A DNA stretch of 64,000 nucleotides. Source: Chitinivibrionales bacterium (GTDB lineage: Bacteria; Fibrobacterota; Chitinivibrionia; Chitinivibrionales; WJKA01). The notes beneath the pieces were generated by a model. That model saw only the letters and a list, made by a program, of their open reading frames with translations. It searched no databases and was not told the origin of the DNA. The stretch is taken from the NCBI GenBank assembly GCA_014728295.1, contig WJLW01000025.1, forward strand, positions 1 through 64,000, written 5' to 3'. How positions within the stretch are numbered: position 1 is the first letter of the stretch; each line of letters opens with the position of its first letter. The translations under genes and the position numbers were made by a program. Positions 33,409-42,953 of the stretch are shown here, in pieces.

Positions 33409-35578
33409 CCGACTCTTTTTAAGGCGATGGCGGGTGGTTTTTGCCCTCGCCGCACTGGTGCTTATCGCAGGAGTGCACTGCGGTCCGGATCCGGTTGCCG
33501 CCACCGGCGGATCCGAGGTCTGGGGCATGCTGGTGGATAGTGACTCGGCGGCGGTGTCGGGAGCAACCGTTATTATTGACACCGGCGATTCTGCGGGGTG
33601 GGTGGATTCCACCTATGTGATCATTTCCGATTCAACCGGTTTTTTTGGAATTGACGGTCTTGCGCCGGGTACCTACGACCTGTACGCTGATTTTGGCGAC
33701 GGCCAACTGGTGGCTTTCCGCCAGGGGGTGCAGAAACTCAGCAACGATACGCTACGCTTCGGAACGATTGTTATGCGGGAACCCGGTGCGATTGCGGGGA
33801 AGGTTAACGTCAGGCGCGGCAAGCTGAGCGCGATTGACGTATTTATTCCCCAAACGGCATACAGTACCTTGACCGATGATAGCGGTGAGTTCACGCTTAC
33901 CACGTTGCCGCCGAATGCGTTTTCGTTTATTATTTCCGCACCCGATCACTTTGATTTTACATTCGATACAACGATTATCTCCGGAGATACGATCGATCTG
34001 GGCCTGATCGAATTGACTTATGACACAGCATTGGCCCCCCTTGCAACCGGTGCAGTTACGGCTGTCTATGATACCGCAAATGCCGTGGTGTTTTTGCAGT
34101 GGAATCGGGTGGATGTGGCCGATGTTGCGGGATATGTAATCTATCGAAACGTCGATTCCGCAGGCTTGCACGCTGTTGATACGGTTGTCGATACCTTGTT
34201 TGCGGATACGCTGTTTCGCCGGAATGGTGATTCTGTCTCCAATTCGCTTTCCTACCAGCTTAAGAGCATAGATAATCAGAACAACCTGAGTCTGATTTAT
34301 TCTCCGCCTGTATCGGTACCCGCTCCGCCCCCCTCAATTTTGGCTACCCGCATAACCTGGCTTCCGGCCGATACCGTGACGTCCACACTGAATCCCGTCG
34401 ATAGCGTAATTGTTGTGATCGCCTATGAAAATCAAGTACGCACGAATAGAGAAATAACCTGGTCGGTGGGTCATGTCGATTCCGTCAAAAAGCAGGATTC
34501 CCTTTCGAATCGGACGGGGCATGACACGCTGACGGTTGCCTGGAATCAGGACAGCGTGTTTGATGTGTATGTTCGTATTGTGGACCAGGCCGGCGGTGTT
34601 TGGCAAAGCAGCCATGTCGTTTCAGTCGTCCGCTCGGCGCCGAAAGAAACGGTAGTTGCTTTGCCGGATATGCCAACACCGCGCAGATTTCTGGCCTCGG
34701 CTGTGCTTGATAAAAAGCTGTATGCGATTGGTGGCGAAAAGGATAAATCGTATGGGAGTGGATGGCCGCCGTTAGTGTTGAATACCGTTGAACGCTTTGA
34801 TATCGTTACTGGAAAATGGGATAGCGTTGCCGCAATGAATTATGCGCGTGCAGATTTCGCTGCAGATACACTGAACGGCACTATATACGTCATCGGAGGC
34901 CAGGATTATCGCAGGGAGATCACCTCGATTGAAAGGTATGATCCCATATCCGATTCTTGGGAAATAGACAGCGTTGAATTGCCGGGTGCAAGAATCGGTC
35001 ATACGGTAACGGCACTCGATAATAAACTGTATATAATCGGAGGCATTGTACCGGACACCGTGTATGGACTGGTCAAAGTTACAGCAGTTGTTGGCGCATT
35101 TGATCCTGTAGCAGGCACGTTGGAGCATGTCGCGAAACTGAGTACTCAACGCGCCTATCATCAGGCTGTTGCCGCACAGGGAAAGATATATGCTATGGGT
35201 GGAATAGGTAACAGTGATCAAATTGAGCTTTCGACCGTCGTGGCGGATATCAGTTTGTTTAATCCCCTGACCGGTGAGGTACGCACGGTGTCGACAATAT
35301 CCGCAAAGCGAACGAATTTTGCTTCGTGTGCCGTCAATGATAACATTTACCTGATTGATGGTTTCGGGTATGATAGCACTCTGGACGTGCTCAATTCGAT
35401 TCAGTCATTCAACAGCCTATCATACACCTGGAACCCGGTGAGCACTCGCTTGACGCACAACAGACAATGCTCTGCAGCCGAGGCGATACTCGGCGGTATT
35501 TATGTCGTCGGCGGAACCGAAAACGATTACTCCGGTTCACTGGGACAATCCGGCAAACTGGAGGTATACTATCCTTAG
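33383..35578 (+). CDS. Kelch-repeat lipoprotein with carboxypeptidase-like and Fn3-like domains
   Basis: The 731-residue protein has a lipoprotein signal (LIAGVHC, Cys33). Two beta-sandwich regulatory-like domains follow at about 45-205 (SGATVIID, IDGLAPGTYDLYADF). A fibronectin-III-like domain at about 215-310 contains AGYVIYRNVD. Five or six Kelch repeats lie from about 440 to the end, each with a double Gly (YAIGGEK, YVIGGQD, YIIGGI, YAMGGI, YVVGGT). It would form a beta-propeller on the cell surface, suited to binding. The start overlaps the TIGR02147 gene. A secreted protein gene follows 18 bases later, probably in the same operon. Confidence 0.8.
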   Translation: MSFLFQNFSRLFLRRWRVVFALAALVLIAGVHCGPDPVAATGGSEVWGMLVDSDSAAVSGATVIIDTGDSAGWVDSTYVIISDSTGFFGIDGLAPGTYDLYADFGDGQLVAFRQGVQKLSNDTLRFGTIVMREPGAIAGKVNVRRGKLSAIDVFIPQTAYSTLTDDSGEFTLTTLPPNAFSFIISAPDHFDFTFDTTIISGDTIDLGLIELTYDTALAPLATGAVTAVYDTANAVVFLQWNRVDVADVAGYVIYRNVDSAGLHAVDTVVDTLFADTLFRRNGDSVSNSLSYQLKSIDNQNNLSLIYSPPVSVPAPPPSILATRITWLPADTVTSTLNPVDSVIVVIAYENQVRTNREITWSVGHVDSVKKQDSLSNRTGHDTLTVAWNQDSVFDVYVRIVDQAGGVWQSSHVVSVVRSAPKETVVALPDMPTPRRFLASAVLDKKLYAIGGEKDKSYGSGWPPLVLNTVERFDIVTGKWDSVAAMNYARADFAADTLNGTIYVIGGQDYRREITSIERYDPISDSWEIDSVELPGARIGHTVTALDNKLYIIGGIVPDTVYGLVKVTAVVGAFDPVAGTLEHVAKLSTQRAYHQAVAAQGKIYAMGGIGNSDQIELSTVVADISLFNPLTGEVRTVSTISAKRTNFASCAVNDNIYLIDGFGYDSTLDVLNSIQSFNSLSYTWNPVSTRLTHNRQCSAAEAILGGIYVVGGTENDYSGSLGQSGKLEVYYP

Positions 35579-35596
35579 CATTGTAGATATGAAATC

Positions 35597-37339
35597 ATGA
35601 TACGCTTGCCGCTCATATCAATGCAATCATGCCTGAAGCAGTCAGGTTGTCTGCTGTGGGTGCTGTTGCTGTTTGCCGGAAAAGCGTCGGCGCAATGCGA
35701 CTACGCGCAAAACGGGTACATTTTTAAGCATCCCTACTTCGAGGCAAAGTACTGGGCGCGCACGAATCAGAGCATTGCAAATGATATCAATGAACGTATT
35801 TGCAGCCACAAACCGACATCGTTTGCCATCACGCATGACAGTTCCGAAAATGTTGCCGCATTCTTTGCTGGAAATGGCGATTTCTACCTGGTTTCGATAT
35901 CATCCTACCAGCCGCCGCTGAATTATCCGTATGTGATCGAAGCAATGTCGCCGGTCAAGGTCGACCTTTCCGGCGTGCCGCACCGAACCGGAACGCCTAT
36001 CCACCTTGTCAAGCAGCCCGGGTATCATCAGGAACGTGTCAAGCTCGTTATGGCCGGTGCTGCAGATACAGTGTTGAAAGTGCTGACCATCAAGGCCGAC
36101 GGCTCTGCTGTCGAACAGGAGCAAACCCTGATCCTCTCCACTTTGGATGCAGGGCAGCAGGTGCTTTTTATCGCCGGTGACTTGAATATGTCTACTAATC
36201 AAGACAGCGGTATCTGGGTTGGTGGAACGGGCGGGTTGTTGCGATATTTCTCTTATGACGGCACAACCTTCGGCAGCAATCAGGTATTTGATATTTCTGC
36301 AAGTGAAACGGTGACCTGTTTTGGGGATGATTATATCGGTACGGCGTCCGGCCGCATATTCAAGAAAAGCGGTGCTTCATTTGTGCAGGACAGCAAGCCG
36401 ACCGCAAAGGCGATTCGCGCGATATCCGCCAGGGGCGGGGCGGGGGACAGCGGCCTGATTCTGGTGAATACAGGAAGCTGGCAAGCCTATACAGGCGGGG
36501 CGGCGAGCTATCATATGGTCAATTTCGTCAAAATGCCGGACGGCTCGGCCGCCGAAGTGGTTGCGGACGACTGGGTGTATCAGTTGCATGTTTACAAAGA
36601 CGATCCCACCCGGATTGTGGAGGTCTTTCCGGTTGAATTGGTGAATTACCTGAACAGGGATACCTTTGATCTGAGCGGGCTTTCTTCTTATCAGATTGAA
36701 CTCACGCTTGAGGATCCGGACAGCAATTTTGCAGCCCCGAGATTGTTTATTTACAACGGGGGAAAGCGCGATACGCTGGATTCTGATGGCGCATATATTT
36801 TGCAGAATGCTGCGCCGGGGAGTGAGTGTGTGCAGGATGAGGTGAATATGCAAGGGAATGCGGCGGTGGTTTACTTTGGCGATTCTTTTATAGAATTGAA
36901 AACAAATGCGGTGCGAGGCAAAATTGTTGTTGGGAAAGGGTGTTCATTTCTCGACTATACATTTAATGCGCGCAAAGAATTAGATAGTGACACCAGCTAT
37001 TTTATGCTGACAGCAGGCAGGGATACTATCATTTTGTTTGATGATAAGCATACAGGCCATACAGCAAATGCTGCTCGCGTACTGCACAAAATGAATCCCG
37101 GTACTGCCTGCGACTATGCAATTTCAGGCAATGGAATAGCCATAATTAATATCGATAAAAATATCTCGCCCGCTCGATTGAATCTTTTTACTCCTAACGG
37201 GAATCTGGCCACCTCAATCAGCAGCAAAAAATTTGGTTCTGCAATTCGCCTCAATCTTCCCGCAGGTATCTATTATCTCCAAATGATCGACACTGACGGG
37301 GAGCCAATAGACAAGCCTGCAACGCTCGTTGTCAGATAA
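35597..37339 (+). CDS. Secreted protein with type IX-like C-terminal sorting tail
   Basis: The 580-residue protein has a signal peptide (about residues 1-33, ending in ASA). A long beta-rich body includes a WVGGTGGLLRYFSY segment suggesting a propeller-like fold, and no recognised catalytic domain is present. The last 65 residues look like a Por secretion/T9SS type A tail (LNLFTPNGNL and NLPAGIYYLQMID). It is therefore probably carried across the outer membrane and anchored outside. It follows the Kelch lipoprotein by 18 bases. Function unknown. Confidence 0.68.
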   Translation: MIRLPLISMQSCLKQSGCLLWVLLLFAGKASAQCDYAQNGYIFKHPYFEAKYWARTNQSIANDINERICSHKPTSFAITHDSSENVAAFFAGNGDFYLVSISSYQPPLNYPYVIEAMSPVKVDLSGVPHRTGTPIHLVKQPGYHQERVKLVMAGAADTVLKVLTIKADGSAVEQEQTLILSTLDAGQQVLFIAGDLNMSTNQDSGIWVGGTGGLLRYFSYDGTTFGSNQVFDISASETVTCFGDDYIGTASGRIFKKSGASFVQDSKPTAKAIRAISARGGAGDSGLILVNTGSWQAYTGGAASYHMVNFVKMPDGSAAEVVADDWVYQLHVYKDDPTRIVEVFPVELVNYLNRDTFDLSGLSSYQIELTLEDPDSNFAAPRLFIYNGGKRDTLDSDGAYILQNAAPGSECVQDEVNMQGNAAVVYFGDSFIELKTNAVRGKIVVGKGCSFLDYTFNARKELDSDTSYFMLTAGRDTIILFDDKHTGHTANAARVLHKMNPGTACDYAISGNGIAIINIDKNISPARLNLFTPNGNLATSISSKKFGSAIRLNLPAGIYYLQMIDTDGEPIDKPATLVVR

Positions 37340-37529
37340 TTCCCACCAACTTTTCAGGCAACCTCCATCGACGCGGTGACATATTGCTTCCACACCCCAA
37401 CGATACGTATATTACTACTTTCTTCCAGCCAGGCGTTGTCTTCACACCCTTAAGCGTTTCACCGGCCTGTCACAGTTTAGGATATATACAAATGAACCAT
37501 ACACCCCATCCCTGACGTGGAGGTAGCTT

Positions 37530-38387
37530 ATGATGTTTTTTAAACAAGTCCCTTGCTTTGTGATACTTATGTGCGCACTCTCTTTTATGCTGATACAATG
37601 CGGTGTGAGTGAAAAGCAGCTTAATGAAGCTGAGACGCGAATTCAGGCACTCAAACAGAAGGGGGCCGATCCCGACCTTGTTGCAAAAGCTGAAGTACAT
37701 CTCTATCAGGCAAAGTCCGGTATGAAAATGGGGAATATTTCAATTGCCGGCAAGAACGCTGATTCGCTTTTTATTGTGCTTGACCAAGCAGAGCAGCAAT
37801 ACGCGGCAACCATGGAGAAAATTGCTCCGGAAATTGAGGCCTTGCAAAAAAGCTTCGATGAGAAAAAAGCGCAGGTTTCAGGTATGCAGCTCAAGGTTGT
37901 CGATTCAATGATGGTTATTATCGATTCCCTGAAAGCTAAAAACTGGCTGGTGCAGGCCAAGCGGCAGATGGACCGGCTCGATTCGATGTTCGTGCAATTG
38001 CTGAAGGATGAAGAAAACGTCAATAAATTGAAGCCCAAACTGCCCGGCTCCTGGCGGCGCGTGGAGCAGGAGGGGAAATCGATCAGAAATACGTATTTAA
38101 CGCTGAAAAAGGACAATACACTAAAAATGATTGAAGAGCAAAAAGGGCAGATTGACGAACGAACCAGAGTCGATTGGAAGTTTGTTTCGGATGGGACCTA
38201 CGACATGCGCGGCGATACACTGTGGCTATTCGTCAAGCAGGAAAAATGCCCGCGCCAGACCTATTGGAATTATAAAAAAGGCAAATGGGTTAAATTCGAA
38301 GCCCCGACGTATGATTCGACGTATACCGGCCAGAAAGATCAATTTATGTCGTGGGAATATTTCAGCGAAAGCTTTCGTCGAATGTAG
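37530..38387 (+). CDS. Coiled-coil lipoprotein
   Basis: The 285-residue protein has a lipobox (MLIQC, Cys24), then about 140 residues of heptad-like coiled coil rich in Lys, Glu and Ala. A small beta domain of about 110 residues ends the protein (PGSWRRVEQEGKSIRNTYL to WEYFSESF). The beta part recalls lipocalin-like 'goodness-of-fit' domains of envelope proteins, but I cannot name a family. GGAGG before the ATG gives a good start. Probably anchored in the outer membrane, reaching into the periplasm. Confidence 0.72.
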   Translation: MMFFKQVPCFVILMCALSFMLIQCGVSEKQLNEAETRIQALKQKGADPDLVAKAEVHLYQAKSGMKMGNISIAGKNADSLFIVLDQAEQQYAATMEKIAPEIEALQKSFDEKKAQVSGMQLKVVDSMMVIIDSLKAKNWLVQAKRQMDRLDSMFVQLLKDEENVNKLKPKLPGSWRRVEQEGKSIRNTYLTLKKDNTLKMIEEQKGQIDERTRVDWKFVSDGTYDMRGDTLWLFVKQEKCPRQTYWNYKKGKWVKFEAPTYDSTYTGQKDQFMSWEYFSESFRRM

Positions 38388-38705
38388 GCAGAGAGGTGAA
38401 TTTGATAGAGGCGCCGATTTCTTCCGGTGCCTTTATGTCGAACTGTTCGTTCGTTTAGGAGGAGTGGTGCACATTCCGCTTAATTCTGCCAGCATACGCA
38501 CAAGCTGATGGAGGGGGCGCATATAAAAGAGTCTGGCCATGTGGGTGCACCTCCATTCCGGAATTCGGTTTGCTGATGACTATTTGAGCGAAGAACGTTC
38601 TGCAATTCCATCATTCTATAATAGCTAAAGAACCCTTGAGAGTCAATTAGCCATGAGGGTTGCAGCACTGTTGCCGGAAAGCTGCGTTAAACGATATTCT
38701 CTTTG
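38388..38705. other. Intergenic region between convergent genes
   Basis: No convincing gene is seen. A seven-pair hairpin GGCGCCG/CGGTGCC (38410-38431) followed by TTTATGT could be a weak terminator for the coiled-coil lipoprotein gene. The rest shows no repeat or RNA motif I recognise. Confidence 0.4.
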
Positions 38706-40637
38706 CTACGCTTGAATAGTTGCCTCATCATTTTTTTGCGCCCACTGCATTAAAATTCCGACAGTTGGATAAACAAAATCTGCCTTAGGAGCTTTCTTGC
38801 CGTTAATAAAGTGAAATTGCCCCTGTACCAGATTGAGAATCTCATATACGGCCGCTTTGCCATTGCAATATTTGGTTTTTGCCGAGACAATATTGCCGTC
38901 TTGGAAATATATTGTTCCCAACAGTTCATCCCGTTCGATAAGCAGACATCCTGTTTTACTGCCGATTTCGATGAGCTGCAGTATATCGCAAAGCGTGCCG
39001 CTTGAAATATCACCTGCAAGCGCATGCGATTCGTCACTGTAGGAAATTGTTTGAATTACCTTGCCTTTGGCAAATCGAGGCGCAACAACAGTATAAATGT
39101 CTTTATCGCAAATGTCCTTGTCGAAGTACCAGGTGTTCGGCAGAATTTTGAGTGTCTTTGCAGCCGAGATATCTTTGAGGTTATAGAAAATCACCGAGCT
39201 TTTTGCCCGTATTTTTCGATCCGAAAGAATATTGCTGATAAATTCATGTATACCGCTGGAGTGGTTCCAGTCGACGATAATGATTGAAGGAAGCGATTGA
39301 AGCAGAATATTTCGGGCGCCTATCAGGTTGCCGACCTTGAGTGGCAAAAATCCCAGGTCTGCTATGCATTTTTCCAGACTGATTTTTTTGCCCAGCAGCA
39401 TCGACTTGATTCGTTTCGTCTGCTTGGCGATAATCAGGCATTTTCGAGTTCCGGCAAAGGGCGCCGGTTGACTGGGAAGTCCGGGCTTTTTTCTCAGTGA
39501 AAGCAAAACCACGATAATCAGCGCAGTCAGGAGGAGGCCGAATGCAGCCGACAACCCGACTTCTTTGCGTGCATAGGCCATCATTTGCGCAAGCGTGCTG
39601 TCGTCTTGCGCTGGCTGGGATGCGCTCGGTTGCCACGTATTTGCATAACGTCGTTCTATCCAGCCGGTTGTGTCGTTGAATTCAACCTGGTACCAGCCGG
39701 CGGTAATTTCTCGAAGCCGATACTTGCGGCTGGAATCGGCGCGCCCAAGAATTTTTGCCCCGCGGCCCAGATACTGAATGATCGGCATATCATTGCCAAT
39801 TGTTACAAATCCCAAATCCCTCTTCTCTGGCTTTTGTGGAGACTTGAACGGATTCGAAAATACTTTGCTTATGCGCGAGGTGAACTTGCGGTCTGTGGTT
39901 GAGGGTTTTTGCTTTAATCCCTTGTCAGATTGGCTGCGAGTGACAGCCGCAGTTTGCGAAACTGGAGGGGCATTTCGATCGTTCTCTGCCGAGCTCATAC
40001 TGTCAATGCGCGTAGGTTCTTCCACCGCAGCCTTGGCCGTTTGCTGCATACCAGGTTGTCTGGATATATCTGTTTTGGCCTTAGTAGATTGGCGAAAGTC
40101 GTTTTTTTTGATCCAGCCGAGCGTGTTTTTGTACTTAATCTGCACCCAGTTGCCGGACTCTGCCAGAGCCGGGTAGTGTTCATCCCGCAAGGCAAAGGCT
40201 ATAGGCTTACGCGTTTTTTCGGGAGCTGGAGCTATGAAGGCGTGTTTGCTGGTGATGCGGACCCGGTAATTAACCGGTGTTGATGCTACGGCTTTTTGTG
40301 ACGGCTCAAGAGCCTCTTTGTCTGCACCGGTAATGGAACACTCGGATTTATGTATCCAGGCTTGTTGTGATTTGAAATCTACTTTGATCCATTCGCCACG
40401 ATCTTCGATTATAATGAATTGCTCGCCACGAAAAGCAAATGCAAGAGGTTTTGCCTCATCTTTGGGTTCGGATCTGATTTTTGACATTTTTGCTGAAATG
40501 GTAGCTTTGGGTTTGCTTGTCAATCCGGAATGAGAATCCACACCCCTCTGTGCAAATGCATGCGCGCTCAGCCATACGACAAAGAAAGCCGTAGCCAGGA
40601 GTGATAATAGTGTTTTGTTTTGGTTGGAGGCACTCAT
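38706..40637 (-). CDS. Triple SH3-like, receiver-like and DUF4388 membrane protein
   Basis: This 643-residue protein has a signal-type N-terminus and three bacterial SH3-like domains. They lie at about residues 45-105 (GEWIKVDFKSQQAWIHKSEC), 125-183 (GNWVQIKYKNTLGWIKKNDF) and 275-335 (GWYQVEFNDTTGWIERRY). A membrane helix follows at about 358-380, then a receiver-like domain at about 395-510 (SIIIVDWNHSSG) and a DUF4388 domain (KTGCLLIERDELLGTIYFQDGNIVSA). The SH3 part should face the periplasm and bind peptidoglycan or peptides; the DUF4388 part is cytoplasmic, as in gliding-motility proteins. The protein could pass an envelope signal inward. This order of domains is unfamiliar to me. Confidence 0.75.
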   Translation of the reverse strand: MSASNQNKTLLSLLATAFFVVWLSAHAFAQRGVDSHSGLTSKPKATISAKMSKIRSEPKDEAKPLAFAFRGEQFIIIEDRGEWIKVDFKSQQAWIHKSECSITGADKEALEPSQKAVASTPVNYRVRITSKHAFIAPAPEKTRKPIAFALRDEHYPALAESGNWVQIKYKNTLGWIKKNDFRQSTKAKTDISRQPGMQQTAKAAVEEPTRIDSMSSAENDRNAPPVSQTAAVTRSQSDKGLKQKPSTTDRKFTSRISKVFSNPFKSPQKPEKRDLGFVTIGNDMPIIQYLGRGAKILGRADSSRKYRLREITAGWYQVEFNDTTGWIERRYANTWQPSASQPAQDDSTLAQMMAYARKEVGLSAAFGLLLTALIIVVLLSLRKKPGLPSQPAPFAGTRKCLIIAKQTKRIKSMLLGKKISLEKCIADLGFLPLKVGNLIGARNILLQSLPSIIIVDWNHSSGIHEFISNILSDRKIRAKSSVIFYNLKDISAAKTLKILPNTWYFDKDICDKDIYTVVAPRFAKGKVIQTISYSDESHALAGDISSGTLCDILQLIEIGSKTGCLLIERDELLGTIYFQDGNIVSAKTKYCNGKAAVYEILNLVQGQFHFINGKKAPKADFVYPTVGILMQWAQKNDEATIQA

Positions 40638-41113
40638 GCAGGGTAAAATATAAACAATTAGCGTTGAGCGTACTCAAACTTTTTGCAAAAAAATTCAATA
40701 GCGTGGAAAGTGTAAGCATTTAGGTTGGAAGTGTGATTTTTGTGTCGGCAAAATGGTTTAGCGGTGGCGGGAATGCTAAAAATTTGAGCTGCAAGGTGAG
40801 TAGAAATTAATTGTTTATGTACTTGTGCTGGGTTATAATGCTATCGGGGGGCAGTGATTTAGCGACATTGTGAGACGGATCACAAGAATCCGGCACAAAT
40901 TGAGCAATGTTGAAGCTATTAACCCTGAACTCTCGAATATGCAATCTGCTATGTGACTTTCACTTCTTTCTCGCCGTTTCAATATCGATAGAACTGCTAC
41001 GCTTTCGGATGTTGCAAAAGGCGGGCAAAGAATTCATTCCGAATATTTTGATTTGAGAAGAAGCAGGGACGCGCAATTCACCCTGACAATGCTCATGCCA
41101 CAAGGAGGCCTGG
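40638..41113. other. Intergenic region between divergent genes
   Basis: This 476-base gap is AT-rich and lies between divergent genes, so promoters for both should be here. A TATATT near 40650 on the minus strand could be a -10 box, but no well-spaced -35 is seen. I see no small gene or RNA that I can support. Confidence 0.4.
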
Positions 41114-42922
41114 ATGCTTTTGCGTCTGTATTTTCGTTACCTGACCGTGCTGACAATTGCCATTGTGCCGGCGCGGATTTTCGCTCAGGCAGAATATTTC
41201 ACCACCACCAATGGAACCGACTTCTACCTGGGAGCCAAGCTGGTCGCCGATCAACCGCCGCCGGAGCATCAAATTCCATTTACCAATCAGGGATTGCCGG
41301 ATACGATTGATTATTACCTGGGTGACGCGTTTATGGTGGCAAGCGATACCACACCGGTTATCGTTTCATTTATCTCCAGTGAGTCGCTGTTTCGCGGTCT
41401 TTTAAGTTTTATGGTACCGGGGCATACAGATTCTTCGATCGAGCTTTTCTCCAACCATCCCAATGAAACCGGACACGCCGATACGGCAATCAATCTGGGA
41501 ACGTTTCCGCGTGGTACGGAAATCGTGCTGAAATACCAGAACATATACAAAGGCAGCGGACAGAATCCGTTGCCGGAATCAACGGTTGTTGCCAATGTCG
41601 GTACGTTTCTCAACGTGCCGGGCGCGCGCTATACCGGAAGAAACGATTCGACCGAGAGTACTTATATCAGTGAAGCCTGGGGTCCGCAGTACGAAAATAT
41701 CTGGCACGTAGCAGGACGAATGAATGATACTATCGTTGATTTCAGGTTCGAAGATTTCAAAGACATGGATTTCAATGATATTGTATTTCAGATTCAGGGG
41801 GTCCAACTGCTTTCAGAATTATCCCCGCCGATCGTTGTTGAGTGCCTTCCCTTCAGCTCAATTTATATCGGGGGGCTGTATTTCATGGTTCCCGGTTATC
41901 CGGATTCTGCGCGATTTCTGTTTACCAATCAGCAGGTCGGGGCCAAGGCTGACCTCGGGCAGTATGCGGAGGGCACCGAGTTGGTGTTTATGTACGAAAA
42001 TATTGTTTCGACGAATCCTGATCATCCGGTTTTGCCGGATGAAATGGGGGCGCGTTATACCGGCACGAATCTTCCTCAGGACCAGTATATCAGTGATATC
42101 AGCAGCGGGCAGTATGGTCATCGCTGGGCCATGGCGGGCAAAGTCAGCGATACTACGGTTATCTTCAGCTTTGAAGACAAGGACGATTATGACTTCAACG
42201 ATGTGCGGTTTCTCATTACCGGCATTGCAACGTTTCAGGGTGATATTCCAACTGACCCGGTCGCTTATGCGCATGATTCACTCATCGTCTACGGTATTTT
42301 GAGAAATTATGGCCTTCAGGATTCGCTGGCGATTACCGATATAGCCTCAACTTCCGGTGGGCGCATCACCGGCCTTGATTTAAGCAACATGGATCTTCCG
42401 TACTTTTCGCCCTATATCGGAAACCTTACCGGATTGACATCGTTGAATCTTTCCGGCAATTATTTCAGGGATATTCACACCAATGTTGTTTTTGATCTCA
42501 CGCCAACCACCGTGGATCTGTCAAATAATTGCTACACTACAGCCGGATTATCGCAGCTAAAGCTCGAATGGGCTCAGCAGCATGATCCTGATTTCGCAGC
42601 ACAGAATCGCTGTGCGACAGGAGCCGAACTCGCAGTTCCCAAAGCGGCCAAGCAGGTAAGCCGGGCGGCACTGAGCGTATCCGGTACGAAAATCAAGCTT
42701 GTTTTGCACCTGCATAACCGCGCTCCAGCACCGGTAGTACAGTTGTTTAACGCCACCGGCAAACTGGTTGCGCAACATAGGCTTGCGCAGCTCCCCGCCG
42801 GTCGGCATGCGCTGGATATCAGTGTAGCGGCAAGCTTGACGGCAGGCAGCTACTTTGCCCGTGTGCGCATTGGCGAACGTACGTTTGTCCTGCCATTTGC
42901 GCTGACGGGTATAAACCGCTGA
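41114..42922 (+). CDS. Secreted protein with two DUF4114-like domains, leucine-rich stretch and sorting tail
   Basis: The 602-residue protein has a signal peptide (about residues 1-25). Two homologous domains each end in an acidic, probably calcium-binding motif: FEDFKDMDFNDIVF and FEDKDDYDFNDVRF, the hallmark of DUF4114-like domains. A short leucine-rich segment (ITGLDLSNMDLPY, LTSLNLSGNYF) follows, then a type IX-like sorting tail (VVQLFNATGKLVAQH, LTAGSYFARVR). It is probably an extracellular adhesin or matrix protein. AAGGAGG before the ATG is a strong ribosome site. The VWA protein gene follows closely. Confidence 0.75.
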   Translation: MLLRLYFRYLTVLTIAIVPARIFAQAEYFTTTNGTDFYLGAKLVADQPPPEHQIPFTNQGLPDTIDYYLGDAFMVASDTTPVIVSFISSESLFRGLLSFMVPGHTDSSIELFSNHPNETGHADTAINLGTFPRGTEIVLKYQNIYKGSGQNPLPESTVVANVGTFLNVPGARYTGRNDSTESTYISEAWGPQYENIWHVAGRMNDTIVDFRFEDFKDMDFNDIVFQIQGVQLLSELSPPIVVECLPFSSIYIGGLYFMVPGYPDSARFLFTNQQVGAKADLGQYAEGTELVFMYENIVSTNPDHPVLPDEMGARYTGTNLPQDQYISDISSGQYGHRWAMAGKVSDTTVIFSFEDKDDYDFNDVRFLITGIATFQGDIPTDPVAYAHDSLIVYGILRNYGLQDSLAITDIASTSGGRITGLDLSNMDLPYFSPYIGNLTGLTSLNLSGNYFRDIHTNVVFDLTPTTVDLSNNCYTTAGLSQLKLEWAQQHDPDFAAQNRCATGAELAVPKAAKQVSRAALSVSGTKIKLVLHLHNRAPAPVVQLFNATGKLVAQHRLAQLPAGRHALDISVAASLTAGSYFARVRIGERTFVLPFALTGINR

Positions 42923-42953
42923 TCATAGAGACGTGCGAAAGGATTATCTGATT

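Noticed and set aside
38480-38668. 62-codon minus-strand frame in the gap after the coiled-coil lipoprotein
   Set aside because: No ribosome site, unusual composition and no similarity to a protein family.
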